The notes under the pieces: model-generated | The model's input: the letters and a program-made list of their open reading frames with translations, nothing else | Database searches by the model: none | What the model was told of the DNA's origin: nothing | Source of the DNA: UBA1563 sp041667115 | Lineage (GTDB): Bacteria > Bacteroidota > Ignavibacteria > Ignavibacteriales > Ignavibacteriaceae | Direction of reading: 5' to 3' | DNA length: 26,965 nt | Assembly (NCBI GenBank): GCA_041667115.1 | Contig: JBAYFO010000050.1 | Span: 1-26,965, forward strand | In this document: positions 14,850 to 23,473 of the stretch, in pieces | How the letters are laid out: each line of letters begins with the position of its first letter | Position numbering within the stretch: position 1 is the stretch's first letter | Program-made: the position numbers and the translations under genes

Positions 14850-17768
14850 CTATTTCAAAAAAACAATTTTCTTCTGAGAGGTATATTTTCCGGCGGTTAA
14901 TTTTGAAAAATATATTCCGCTCGATAATTTGGAAGCATCAAATACCACATGATATTTTCCGGCGTTCTTTGTTTCATCAACCAGTGTTGCTACCTCATGT
15001 CCCAGCATATCGTAAATTTTTAATTGAACCGGAACATCGTTTTTTCCAATACTATATTCTATGGTTGTAACCGGATTAAAGGGATTAGGAAAATTTTGTT
15101 CTAAAGAAAAACTGCGCGTTACATTCGTTTCATCGTTTATTGAAGAGAGGACTCCGTTTCCAAATTTTTCAATTCCAAACCAAACCGATTTCTGCAAACT
15201 TTGATCAATCGATATTAAAAATGTATTCGGAGTAACCGGTGAATAGATTTTTTTCTGATTTGCCAGCTCAAGTCCGGTAACATCAAGCGGGGTAACGCTT
15301 ATCGAATCTGCAAATATTTTTAATTGAACGGTAAGTACAAGAGGACGCATTTGTGTTGGAGCGTTTCCCCATTTATCATGAATGGTTGTTGTGCCTTCCC
15401 AAATCATTCCGCTATTTTGCAACATAGTTGAAATGGTTAAGAGCGAAGTTTTCACGTTTGCAAGTGAATCATCTTGAAGAGACAACCAGGTCAACGAACC
15501 AAACCCGTTCACGGAAATAAGTTTAAGATTGCCGATCTCCGAATTACTAAAATTATTCAACAATCCCGTTGCTGCAATAAAATTGGGAGTGTTCACCGAT
15601 AACAAGCCATTCATATTCCAGGTAATTTCTTGAGTATCGGTTTTGTAGGGGCTAACTCCTCCATGCGGTAATGTTGAAAAATCAAAACTTGAGCTGCTGT
15701 TATATGATTCAGCACGGATAGCATGCGTTAATGCCAATTTCTTATCGAAGAACGCGTAGGTCTGCCAGCCGCCGTTATCTTTTTTCGGAAGTAATAAAAT
15801 TTCATCGTTGGTAAAATGAACCGTCAGCGGATTCTTTGACTGCGCAATTAACTTATTTCTAAATGCAAAAGCAGTCGAAGGCATTAGCGACATCATTACG
15901 GTGTTACGGTTAATACTAAAATAACTATTCACCTTATCATTTTCCCAATCAGTACTTGAGTTATAGTCAAAGAACATGATACCGTCGGTATTATGGAACG
16001 AGGCGTAAGATGAAAGAAATACCGGAGCCTCGCTTTGATAACGGTTAGGAAATGCGTGATTGTATTCGCTAATGGTATATGGTTTACCGGCGAACGGCGC
16101 AGCGGCAAAAAGATTGGGAATAGTACCGAAGCCGGAAGTTACCATCGGTGTGTTGTTAATTAACCAATCCGTTGAAGACCAGGAAATAGTTGGAAATGAA
16201 GGATGATCCCAATACGAGTGGTTATCAACATAATCCATCTTTGTCTGTGTTGTTAAATCACCGGGACCAACGTTCCAGTTTGTTCCAACTACGGGAACTT
16301 TCACGCCGAGATAATTTCTCAAATACTCTTTCATCTCAGCAAAAAAATCATCTTGCAGTTTGATATAAAATGCAGAAATATCTTTTACCCGGTTATCAGA
16401 AAATTTTCCACAGTCGGCAAAATCAATTCTTTTTACGGAAGCATTCTCAAGCGACTCACCGGGTAGCAGTCCATCAACTCCGGCTTGTATCATTTTAACA
16501 TTATCAAACCAGTAAGTACCTTTAGCCAGAAACTGAAACGTTATTCTTGTAAAGCCGAGATTCTCTTCCGGTGCAACAAAACTAAAACTAAATGTCTGCC
16601 ATTGCGTTGTAAGTTTTACATCTATGCCGCTATAATAAGTGTAAGGCGAATTATCTCTCATCACGGCAAATTGTATGGTTCTACTCGAGTCTGCTCTTCC
16701 GGTAAATTGAAGAGTATAAATTGAATCTTTTTTTACTGTTCTGCCAACTTGTTTAAATTGAAGATGCCAGTTTGTGCCGGTAGCATTTGTTACCGTAACT
16801 TTTCCACTAAAACTCCCGGCAAATGGAGTTGTTGCGTCCTTCGTAAGGATGGCGGCTGTTCCGTTGTTCAATTCCAACGACCAGTTCGAGCCGATTGTCG
16901 CTGCTTCAAAATCGCCATTCACAATTAAATTATTCCCGCTTGAAGACGTAATCCCGTTATTCCATGCTTGCGCCAACGCTGTAGTTGATTGATATTTTGT
17001 TTTAAGAAATGAATTCCACATCGTATCTAGCATCACTGTGTGACGGATAGTGAGCCATCCTCCTTGGGCAAACGGTTTTAATTTGCCATTGCGCCAAATG
17101 TTGTACAAAGAATTTTCATTTACGGTTTCAACCATCGCCATCACGGGATCATCAATTAACGCCAGTCCGGTATACGGATTAACGTGCATTAACAACTGCT
17201 GGGCATACTCTTTTTCAAGACCTATCAACAAAGGATCGAAAAGCGTAACACCTTTTGCCATTTCAACAAGCGAATCTGCATCGGGAACACCATCTAATCT
17301 GGAGAAAGTTCTAGAAACATTAAGATTCATATTGATGAAGATGCCGTTATTTTTCAACTTAGAAATGAGATATTCCAATTTATCTAACGTCACTGTATTA
17401 AGGTGTCTTGTATCTTTTCCATATTCAAACAAGGAACCGCCACCCCAGTTGTTATCAAGATGGTGCAGCCGGATTAAGTTGAATCCCATTTTCCGCAGCC
17501 TGCCCGCAATAAACCATGCTTTGTTTTTATCGGGGAAAGCTCCGTCGGCAACAATATTCGCCCCCCAGAAACGGATTTGTTTTCCGTTGGTGGAAAAATT
17601 TCCGTCGTTATTAATAGAAACAAAATCCGTAATTGTTTGCATAGGAAATTGAGGAAGAAATTTTCTTGCGATGGTATCCTGCGGAGGAAGATTAAAGCTA
17701 AATCCTCCCGAAAAATTTTGGGCAAAGATATCTAAAGAGAAAATCAGGAGGAATAAAATATTTTTCAT
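14850..17768 (-). CDS. T9SS-exported glycoside hydrolase (clan GH-A-like) with internal CBM4/9-like domain
   Basis: 972 aa from the preferred ATG at 17768, which gives a standard signal peptide (1-17, ending IFAQ). A start nine codons earlier (17795) is open but puts a polar tail before the signal. A TIM-barrel-like N-terminal half begins at about 60 (RFWGANIVADG, GFNLIRLHHLD) and holds VNENS with E218 as candidate acid/base. A CBM4/9-like jelly roll (about 279-431: NLIVNGDFEA, FSGKVTVTN, TYWFDNVKMIQAG) interrupts it. The barrel then resumes (YLGVKVPVVGTNWNVG, VDNHSYWDHP) with YTISEYNH, E568 as candidate nucleophile. Beta-rich domains follow, then a T9SS sorting domain (NFPNPFNP at 892-899). 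Clan is inferred from motif order; the family and substrate are not certain. It is last in the GH5-GH3 cluster. Confidence 0.85.
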   Translation of the reverse strand: MKNILFLLIFSLDIFAQNFSGGFSFNLPPQDTIARKFLPQFPMQTITDFVSINNDGNFSTNGKQIRFWGANIVADGAFPDKNKAWFIAGRLRKMGFNLIRLHHLDNNWGGGSLFEYGKDTRHLNTVTLDKLEYLISKLKNNGIFINMNLNVSRTFSRLDGVPDADSLVEMAKGVTLFDPLLIGLEKEYAQQLLMHVNPYTGLALIDDPVMAMVETVNENSLYNIWRNGKLKPFAQGGWLTIRHTVMLDTMWNSFLKTKYQSTTALAQAWNNGITSSSGNNLIVNGDFEAATIGSNWSLELNNGTAAILTKDATTPFAGSFSGKVTVTNATGTNWHLQFKQVGRTVKKDSIYTLQFTGRADSSRTIQFAVMRDNSPYTYYSGIDVKLTTQWQTFSFSFVAPEENLGFTRITFQFLAKGTYWFDNVKMIQAGVDGLLPGESLENASVKRIDFADCGKFSDNRVKDISAFYIKLQDDFFAEMKEYLRNYLGVKVPVVGTNWNVGPGDLTTQTKMDYVDNHSYWDHPSFPTISWSSTDWLINNTPMVTSGFGTIPNLFAAAPFAGKPYTISEYNHAFPNRYQSEAPVFLSSYASFHNTDGIMFFDYNSSTDWENDKVNSYFSINRNTVMMSLMPSTAFAFRNKLIAQSKNPLTVHFTNDEILLLPKKDNGGWQTYAFFDKKLALTHAIRAESYNSSSSFDFSTLPHGGVSPYKTDTQEITWNMNGLLSVNTPNFIAATGLLNNFSNSEIGNLKLISVNGFGSLTWLSLQDDSLANVKTSLLTISTMLQNSGMIWEGTTTIHDKWGNAPTQMRPLVLTVQLKIFADSISVTPLDVTGLELANQKKIYSPVTPNTFLISIDQSLQKSVWFGIEKFGNGVLSSINDETNVTRSFSLEQNFPNPFNPVTTIEYSIGKNDVPVQLKIYDMLGHEVATLVDETKNAGKYHVVFDASKLSSGIYFSKLTAGKYTSQKKIVFLK

Positions 17769-17795
17769 CAATACTATCTTTGTTTTATTAGTCAT

Positions 17796-17881
17796 TATCC
17801 GTTACATCCGCGTCATCCGTGTGCCATTGTTGCAACTGTTATAGCACACGGATTATACGGATCAAACGGATCTTCACGGAT
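17796..17881. repeat. Inverted ATCCGT repeats between the two glycosidase genes
   Basis: The gap holds ATCCGTGTGC (17815-17824) and its exact inverse GCACACGGAT (17844-17853) around a 19-base loop. Further ATCCG units lie on the left (about 17798-17810) and ACGGAT units on the right (17857-17880), so a longer imperfect hairpin could form. It sits directly after the GH3 stop codon and before the next gene of the cluster. It may attenuate transcription or protect the upstream mRNA from decay. No T-run follows. Confidence 0.7.
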
Positions 17882-20374
17882 CTATTTTAATACGAACTTA
17901 TCTTTCAATTCAATTTTTTCCGAAGAGCTTCCAATCAGGATTTCAAATTCTCCCGGTTCGGCAACAAACGATTTTGAATTTACGTCATAGAAAGATAACG
18001 CTGATTTATCAATTGTAAACGTTACCTGTTTAGTCTCACCGGGTTTCAAATAGACTTTTGTAAATCCCTTTAGTTCTTTTACCGGGCGCTCAACACTTGC
18101 TTTTACATCATGAATATAAAGCTGTGGAATCTCGCTACCGGCAACTTTTCCAATGTTTTTTATTTCAAAAGTAACATTGATTTTTCCATCTTGATTTATC
18201 TCATTTGCCGAAAGTTTCAATGTTCCGTACGCAAAATTTGTGTACGATAACCCGAAACCGAATGGAAAAAGCGGTTCAATTTTATTGTGCTCAAAATGCC
18301 GGTAACCGACAAAAATTCCATCTGTATATTTGGTAACACTATCCTCTTGTTTATACGACGAAAAAGCGGAACAGTCTTCCCATCGTTTTGGAAATGTGAC
18401 CGGCAATTTGCCCGAAGGATTGAATTTACCGGAAAGAATATCGGAGATCGCATAGCTCATTTCCTGCCCGCCAAACCAAGCGAACACTACACCTTTCACT
18501 TTGCCGAGCCATTTATCCATCAACACCGGAGAACCTGCATTGATCACAACTATTACGTTCTTATTTACTTCAGCAACTTTTTCGATCAGTTCATCTTGAT
18601 TTTTCGGAAGAACCAAATCTTTCCGGTCAAATCCTTCCGACTCATACGCATTTGATGTTCCGGCAAAAAGCAGAACAACATCCGATTGTTTTGCTGCTTT
18701 AATAGCTGCTATCATCGGGTCTTCGCCGGGCAGCGTCCAACCGAGTTTACAAACCGCACCACCGCCGTTTTCATAATATTCAATTATAATTTTATATTCT
18801 TTCCCGGCAGTAAGATCAACCTTATACTCCCGCGGTTCAGGCGCATGATCGCTCCAGTTATTGATCACTAATTTATCTTCAAAAAAAAGTCTCACTCCGT
18901 CATCACTCGTAAGATCAAGAATAAATTCTCCGCTTACTGCCGGTTTGATTTTGCCGGTCCAGCGGACAGAAAAATTATCTGTCTTCCAACTTCTTTTGTC
19001 GAAAGGTGAACCTCCACCCCAATCAAAATTTAGTTCTTTATCAATCCGTGAGTAAGTCGGTTTCCCATTCAATTCCATATTATCAAAATATTCTCCCAAC
19101 AATCCTTCTTCCCCTTTTTCAGTTGAAAGATATTTAGAGGCGATTGGAATTGTTTCACCGTCAAGTTTTACTCCCGCCGCATAATTTATTTTTACTTTGC
19201 TGCCGAAATTTTTCTTTAAGATTTCCAACGGACTTGGCGCTGCGATCGGTTCAACTTGCGAACTGCCGCCGCCACCGGTTCTTGCTTTTGCCGCGTTTGG
19301 ACCAAGCACAGCAAGTGATTTTATCTTTGAAAAATTCAAGGGAAGAATATTCGATTCATTTTTTAAGAGTACAATTCCTTCACGCGCCGCAAGAAAGGCT
19401 GCTTCACGATTTTCTTTTGCACCGACTTTATAATTGTCTTTCAAACTTGGTTTCTCAAAGAGTCCGAGTTTAAAAATCGTTCGTAGAATTCTTCTAACTT
19501 TATCATCAATAGTCGAACGCATCACTTCCCCTTTTTGTATTGCGGGGAGTAACGTTTTTTGATTTAAAAATTCTCCATACGGCATCTCCAAATCCATTCC
19601 ACCATTTGCGGTTGGAATTGAACTATGCACTGCGCCCCAATCAGACATGACCATTCCCTGAAAGTCCCATTCATTTTTTAATTTATCTTTTAACAGAAAA
19701 TCATTTTCGCTTGCAAAGTGCCCGTTAACTTTGTTATACGCGTTCATCACACAAAGGACATTTGCCTCTTGAACAGCGGCTTTAAACGCAGGAAGATAAA
19801 TTTCATTCAACGCTCGTTCACCAACTTGTACATCAACAAACATCCGTTCGTGCTCTTGATTATTTGCTGCAAAATGTTTTACCGTAGCGGCAACGCCTTC
19901 AGCCTGCAATCCTTTAATATAATCAACAGCCATGCGTGAAGTTAAAAAAGGATCTTCGCCAAAGCTTTCAAAATTTCTACCGCCGTTTGGAATGCGCGCA
20001 ATGTTTACGCAAGGAGCTAACAGCACATGTGCATCATGCGCTTTAACTTCGCGCCCTAACGCATGTCCAACTTTTTCAACAAGTGCAGGATTCCAGGTTG
20101 CGGCTAAACTAATTCCCGAAGGAAATGCAACTGATTTTCCCATGCGCACTCCCAAAGGACCATCGCTCATTCGTAATTCAGGAATACCAAGCCGCGTATT
20201 TGGTTTAGTGGCAAATCCGGTTCCGCCGAGCATATCAATTTTTTCTTCCAGCGTCATCCGTTTTAATAAATCTTCAACACGAGTTTCGATTGGAAGCGAT
20301 GCCTCTTTATACAAAACCTTTTGTTGAGCAAGACATGTAAATGCAGTAATTAAAATTAGAATAAGTTGTTTCAT
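17882..20374 (-). CDS. Beta-glucosidase, glycoside hydrolase family 3, with PA14 insert
   Basis: 830 aa. The signal peptide is 1-~17 (LITAFTCLAQ). The GH3 N-terminal barrel spans about 30-310 (LTLEEKI-type motif at 40-47, SDGPLGVR, GRNFESFGEDP, KHFAANNQE) with nucleophile D245 in VMSDWG. The GH3 C-terminal domain starts at about 333 and is interrupted by a PA14 domain (about 422-548: GEYFDN, LTSDDGVRLFFEDKLVINNW), which usually shapes the substrate pocket. It resumes with the acid/base loop YESEGFDRKDL (E578 or E580). A fibronectin-III-like domain closes the protein (about 715-828). It would remove terminal beta-linked glucose from oligosaccharides, probably in the periplasm, since it has no T9SS tail. 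Its ATG overlaps the GH5 stop (ATGA), so translation is likely coupled. Confidence 0.96.
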   Translation of the reverse strand: MKQLILILITAFTCLAQQKVLYKEASLPIETRVEDLLKRMTLEEKIDMLGGTGFATKPNTRLGIPELRMSDGPLGVRMGKSVAFPSGISLAATWNPALVEKVGHALGREVKAHDAHVLLAPCVNIARIPNGGRNFESFGEDPFLTSRMAVDYIKGLQAEGVAATVKHFAANNQEHERMFVDVQVGERALNEIYLPAFKAAVQEANVLCVMNAYNKVNGHFASENDFLLKDKLKNEWDFQGMVMSDWGAVHSSIPTANGGMDLEMPYGEFLNQKTLLPAIQKGEVMRSTIDDKVRRILRTIFKLGLFEKPSLKDNYKVGAKENREAAFLAAREGIVLLKNESNILPLNFSKIKSLAVLGPNAAKARTGGGGSSQVEPIAAPSPLEILKKNFGSKVKINYAAGVKLDGETIPIASKYLSTEKGEEGLLGEYFDNMELNGKPTYSRIDKELNFDWGGGSPFDKRSWKTDNFSVRWTGKIKPAVSGEFILDLTSDDGVRLFFEDKLVINNWSDHAPEPREYKVDLTAGKEYKIIIEYYENGGGAVCKLGWTLPGEDPMIAAIKAAKQSDVVLLFAGTSNAYESEGFDRKDLVLPKNQDELIEKVAEVNKNVIVVINAGSPVLMDKWLGKVKGVVFAWFGGQEMSYAISDILSGKFNPSGKLPVTFPKRWEDCSAFSSYKQEDSVTKYTDGIFVGYRHFEHNKIEPLFPFGFGLSYTNFAYGTLKLSANEINQDGKINVTFEIKNIGKVAGSEIPQLYIHDVKASVERPVKELKGFTKVYLKPGETKQVTFTIDKSALSFYDVNSKSFVAEPGEFEILIGSSSEKIELKDKFVLK

Positions 20375-21597
20375 GGTTTTTTAACTCCCAACGCTTTTAA
20401 ATAACCTTCGTTAATTGTACAATTTTTGAATTTGATATTTTCCAGCAGATCATCCATTGCTTTTTTTACCACTGCTTTTGAAGGACGATGCGATGTGTCA
20501 TAATCAAATGGTTTTCTTGGCGATTTTGTGTATGCGATGATCGAATCCCACTCGGCAGTTCTTGCGAACGAAGCGATCCCTCTCGGTGAGTCCATTTTTT
20601 TATAAGGCCAGAAACTCCAGCTTACATTGTTTTTTTCAAGTACAACCCGGAAAGAATCGATCCATGAATTTTCGTTTTCACCAGATTCGCCAAGCCAAAT
20701 CGGAACATTGTACTTGTTGCTGAAATCAACAAACCTTTGAATTTGATCTTGCACCGGAGGCATCCAATAACCGTGAAATGTGTACGCAAGCTTGTCGTCA
20801 AACGGCTTGCCGAACACATTAAAATTAGTATTCCACTGCGCTCCGCCGGGAAAAATGATATGATTTTTATCAACTTTTCTAATTTCCACGGTGATTCTTT
20901 TGTACAACGGCTCAAGTTGTTTGTTCAGTTCTTCTTTATTTTCAAAATAGGTAGCAATCGGTTCGTTCAAAAGGTCATAGCCGATAACAATTTTTTCGTT
21001 AGCGTAACGCTTTGCAATTTGCTTCCAGAGCGTGACGGTTAAATCCTGCGCCTCTTTATTTTCAAAAAGATAGGGATAGCCCCAACTGTCGTCAATGTTC
21101 GCACCGGTTTGCCCGCCGGGAGCCGCATGCATATCAAGGATAACGTAAAGTTTTTCTTCACGGCACCATTTGATTGCTTTATCGAGATATTCAAATCCGG
21201 TTTTGAGAAAAACATCGGGATGATCTTCAACCACAAACAATTTAAAATTAAATGGTAGACGGATATGATTTAATCCGCTCTGTTTTAAAAAATGTATATC
21301 TTCTTTGGTGATGTAATTATCGCGGAATGCTTTCCAAAAATTTCTTGTATCATCGGCGCCGACAAGTTCGCAAAAAACATCATTTATCAACCGGTAGCAA
21401 CTCGCATCTTCAAAATGGAACATATAACCTTCGGGATTCAGCCAATTGCCAAGGTTTGTCCCTTGCAGTAAGAATGGTTTTCCGTCACCGTCGATAAACT
21501 GAGTTCCTTTTACCGTTACAAAGTTTTTTTGAGGAAAAATTGAAGTAGCTGCTGCAAGAGCGAGGAAGAAAACGAAAGAAAGAAAAGTTTTTAACAT
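20371..21597 (-). CDS. Glycoside hydrolase family 5 (endo/exo-beta-glucanase type)
   Basis: 408 aa. The signal peptide is 1-~22. A single GH5 barrel shows the family marks LLQGTNLGNWL (43-53), SGLNHIRLPFNF (107-118), VILDMHAAPGGQ (152-163), acid/base E212 in YDLLNEP, FHGYW (274-278) and nucleophile E304 in WLGESGE. The NLGNWL start and NEP/GES context are typical of beta-glucan-active enzymes (cellulose or beta-1,3-glucan); the precise linkage is not readable. There is no CBM or T9SS tail, so it is probably periplasmic. AAGGTGGA is a good ribosome site. It is the first gene of the cluster: its TGA overlaps the GH3 ATG by two bases. A TAnnTTTG-type -7 box precedes it. Confidence 0.93.
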   Translation of the reverse strand: MLKTFLSFVFFLALAAATSIFPQKNFVTVKGTQFIDGDGKPFLLQGTNLGNWLNPEGYMFHFEDASCYRLINDVFCELVGADDTRNFWKAFRDNYITKEDIHFLKQSGLNHIRLPFNFKLFVVEDHPDVFLKTGFEYLDKAIKWCREEKLYVILDMHAAPGGQTGANIDDSWGYPYLFENKEAQDLTVTLWKQIAKRYANEKIVIGYDLLNEPIATYFENKEELNKQLEPLYKRITVEIRKVDKNHIIFPGGAQWNTNFNVFGKPFDDKLAYTFHGYWMPPVQDQIQRFVDFSNKYNVPIWLGESGENENSWIDSFRVVLEKNNVSWSFWPYKKMDSPRGIASFARTAEWDSIIAYTKSPRKPFDYDTSHRPSKAVVKKAMDDLLENIKFKNCTINEGYLKALGVKKP

Positions 21598-21625
21598 AAT
21601 TCCACCTTGAATATTTAATTTTGTG

Positions 21626-21633
21626 CAAAAGTA
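21626..21633 (-). promoter_or_regulatory. Candidate Bacteroidota-type -7 box for the GH operon
   Basis: On the minus strand TACTTTTG fits the TAnnTTTG -7 consensus used by the Bacteroidota main sigma factor. It lies about 29 bases upstream of the GH5 ATG, which would leave a short leader containing the AAGGTGGA site. A matching -33 TTG at the right distance is not evident, so only half of the promoter is supported. Confidence 0.4.
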
Positions 21634-21653
21634 AAATTTCGCTCACCCCGGGG

Positions 21654-21731
21654 GAATGAATGAATGTTTGCATGAGTGAATGGAAAATTGAAAAAACAAA
21701 ACCATACAATCATTCAGTCATGCACTCATTC
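21654..21731. repeat. AATGA-rich inverted repeat upstream of the GH operon
   Basis: Two 30-base arms (21654-21683 and 21702-21731) are inverse copies at 23 of 30 positions, around an 18-base A-rich loop. The arms consist of GAATGA and TGAATG units. The same kind of element occurs at 26347-26417 in the suf operon. The rest of the 21598-21956 gap (359 bp), towards the lipoprotein stop, shows no gene or further strong structure. It would hold the terminator of the lipoprotein gene and the upstream control region of GH5. Confidence 0.7.
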
Positions 21732-21956
21732 TTTATTCAATTTTATCCATCACTACCACTTACCAAATTGCATGCCTTTCGGTTTACAAGGATAAATTGA
21801 TGTTTTAGAGGATTTTGCTCAATTATTTGCAAAAAATGGTGAGGAAAGTTTATTACTCTGATAAAATGATGGTTATTAAAACGATAAACGAAAAGAGTTG
21901 TTGTCGCAAATGGTTCAACGATTCCTGCTTTACGGCGTGTACTTAAAATATTTATT

Positions 21957-23084
21957 TTATTTGTAGATAGTTTTACCATGAAGAATATATGTTTTACCAT
22001 TGTAGTGCAAAGAGATGAATATTTCGTTAGAATCCGACCAACCCGTTCCATAAAGATATGAGCCAGGATATTTGTCTAAGATGGGGAGGTCTATTAGCTG
22101 CCATTCTTTTCCTTCACTGTGCCATAATTCGTGCCTAAAATAAAACCAAAGATCATTTTCGCTGGTAAGACATGCTCCACCCATATAACTCATATTTAAT
22201 ATTTTAGTCCATCCAAGAATGGTTTTTTCCCAAATACCTCTATTATCAGTAAAGAGCTTATTTCCAACACCAAATATGCCCCGTCCATATCCATTCCCAT
22301 CAAAATCAGTTCCTGCCATAAATTTCTCTTCTGCTATCTCCCATTTTCCATCTATGTTCCGTCGATATAATTTCGTCATCGTACCTAAAGGTTGCTGTTC
22401 AACTGAAAGGCTTTCCTTATATGCGCTAACATAAACTTCTCCATTAGCTAGCGGTGCAATTTGCCCAATACCAAGTCTGTAATCAGTAAATCTTGGTTCA
22501 ATTGACAGAAATCCGTTTTCATATTTTGTGACTAAACCGGATGCTGCTAAAGCCCAACATCGAGTTTTTCCCTGTTGTTCAATCCATCCAAATCCTCCAT
22601 AAATTCTTTTCCCATCTTTATATGGAACTTCCTCCCAATTTATTCCATCCCACTTTAAAACTACGGCAGAGTCTTTGTCGATAGTACCACTGAAATATTT
22701 ATCACATGCGAGGAAAACATTTTTGGCGTCAAATCCCGTAACGGCATAAGGATACAAAATAAATGAGTTACCATTTTCAAACCCATACAAAGGGCAGTTT
22801 TTGTCAGGTGTCCATTTATTACCATCATAGTGCCAAAGTCTCCCGGAAGGAATGTCGCTATGACCCACCGCCCACACATTAGTTGGTGATGAACCCCAGA
22901 TTGAGTGCAAATTAATTTGATCTGGGGGCATGTATGGATAATCAAAAAACAATGTATCAATTGACCAAACAAATTCTTTTTTAAGAGCCGGTTTATTATC
23001 ATCAGAACTTGTTGGCGGTTTTTTGCAGCCAAAGCTTAATAGTACAAAACTTATTAATACAACAGAAAGAAAATGTTTTTTCAT
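21957..23084 (-). CDS. Predicted lipoprotein with beta-propeller-like repeats
   Basis: 375 aa from the preferred ATG at 23084, which yields a clear signal (KKHFLSVVLISFVLLSFGC) with the lipidation cysteine at C20. An ATG 27 codons further up (23165) would bury that signal and is disfavoured. After a Ser/Lys-rich linker come repeated units of the type SPTNVWAVG...LWHYDGNKW, DAKNVFLACD...VLKWDGINWEEV and SENDLWFYF...HSEGKEWQLI. They recall propeller blades of uncharacterised Bacteroidota surface lipoproteins. No enzymatic motif is seen. It lies upstream of the glycosidase cluster on the same strand but 359 bp away, so a shared operon is doubtful. I do not recognise a specific function. Confidence 0.75.
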   Translation of the reverse strand: MKKHFLSVVLISFVLLSFGCKKPPTSSDDNKPALKKEFVWSIDTLFFDYPYMPPDQINLHSIWGSSPTNVWAVGHSDIPSGRLWHYDGNKWTPDKNCPLYGFENGNSFILYPYAVTGFDAKNVFLACDKYFSGTIDKDSAVVLKWDGINWEEVPYKDGKRIYGGFGWIEQQGKTRCWALAASGLVTKYENGFLSIEPRFTDYRLGIGQIAPLANGEVYVSAYKESLSVEQQPLGTMTKLYRRNIDGKWEIAEEKFMAGTDFDGNGYGRGIFGVGNKLFTDNRGIWEKTILGWTKILNMSYMGGACLTSENDLWFYFRHELWHSEGKEWQLIDLPILDKYPGSYLYGTGWSDSNEIFISLHYNGKTYILHGKTIYK

Positions 23085-23198
23085 AAAAGAATAAGTCACC
23101 AAATCCGCTCCGGTAAATAATTTATTTTTTCTGTAACAATAATAAGAAATGAATGGAAGATGCAAGAATTTGTTGGGAATAATTTTTTCATGAATGCT

Positions 23199-23239
23199 AA
23201 CCTTGAAGGTCGCTACTTTGTTTGAGGTGAAAGACCTTC
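23199..23239. repeat. Degenerate GAAGGTC inverted repeat
   Basis: AACCTTGAAGGTC (23199-23211) is followed after 21 bases by GACCTTC (23233-23239), a perfect 7-bp inverse of GAAGGTC. The sequence resembles the arms of the larger repeat starting 21 bases later, so it is probably a decayed extra copy of that palindrome. It lies between the lipoprotein start and the ATPase gene. Confidence 0.6.
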
Positions 23240-23259
23240 CAGATTACTCCGCAACTTAA

Positions 23260-23362
23260 AAGCAACCTCGAAGGTCAGCCCACATTTTTCGGCTTCGACC
23301 TTCGAGGTTATAACCTTTCAAAATTTCAGCAAAATACCGGAACTTTAATCTTGACTTTTTGT
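23260..23362 (+). repeat. ~103-bp direct repeat, left copy, containing a 13-bp palindrome
   Basis: This stretch recurs at 24682-24785 with two substitutions and one extra T, so about 97% identity. It contains AACCTCGAAGGTC (23264-23276) and the exact inverse GACCTTCGAGGTT (23297-23309). AGCC/GGCT extends the stem inside, around a T-rich loop. The two copies bracket the ATPase gene at 23474-24664 in direct orientation. Confidence 0.9.
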
Positions 23363-23444
23363 GCCATGCAAAAGATTTGCAAACAACTCATTTGCAATAA
23401 AGACACTTGGAGAAAGTTCTTGGAATAAGAAAGAATATCTCTTA

Positions 23445-23470
23445 ATTTTACTCAAGACATTGAGTAAAAT
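23445..23470. promoter_or_regulatory. Perfect 11-bp inverted repeat touching the ATPase start codon
   Basis: ATTTTACTCAA (23445-23455) and TTGAGTAAAAT (23460-23470) are exact inverses around the 4-base loop GACA. They end three bases before the ATG of the ATPase gene. No Shine-Dalgarno sequence fits between hairpin and ATG. As DNA it could be an operator; as RNA a hairpin that blocks or positions the ribosome. The symmetry is seen; the role is inferred. Confidence 0.75.
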
Positions 23471-23473
23471 ACC

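Noticed and set aside
21598..21956. A sigma-54 promoter in front of the GH5-GH3-GH operon.
   Set aside because: Scanning for GG-N10-GC on the minus strand gave no match. GGGGTGAGC...TTTTGCAC has the wrong spacing. A TAnnTTTG box fits better.
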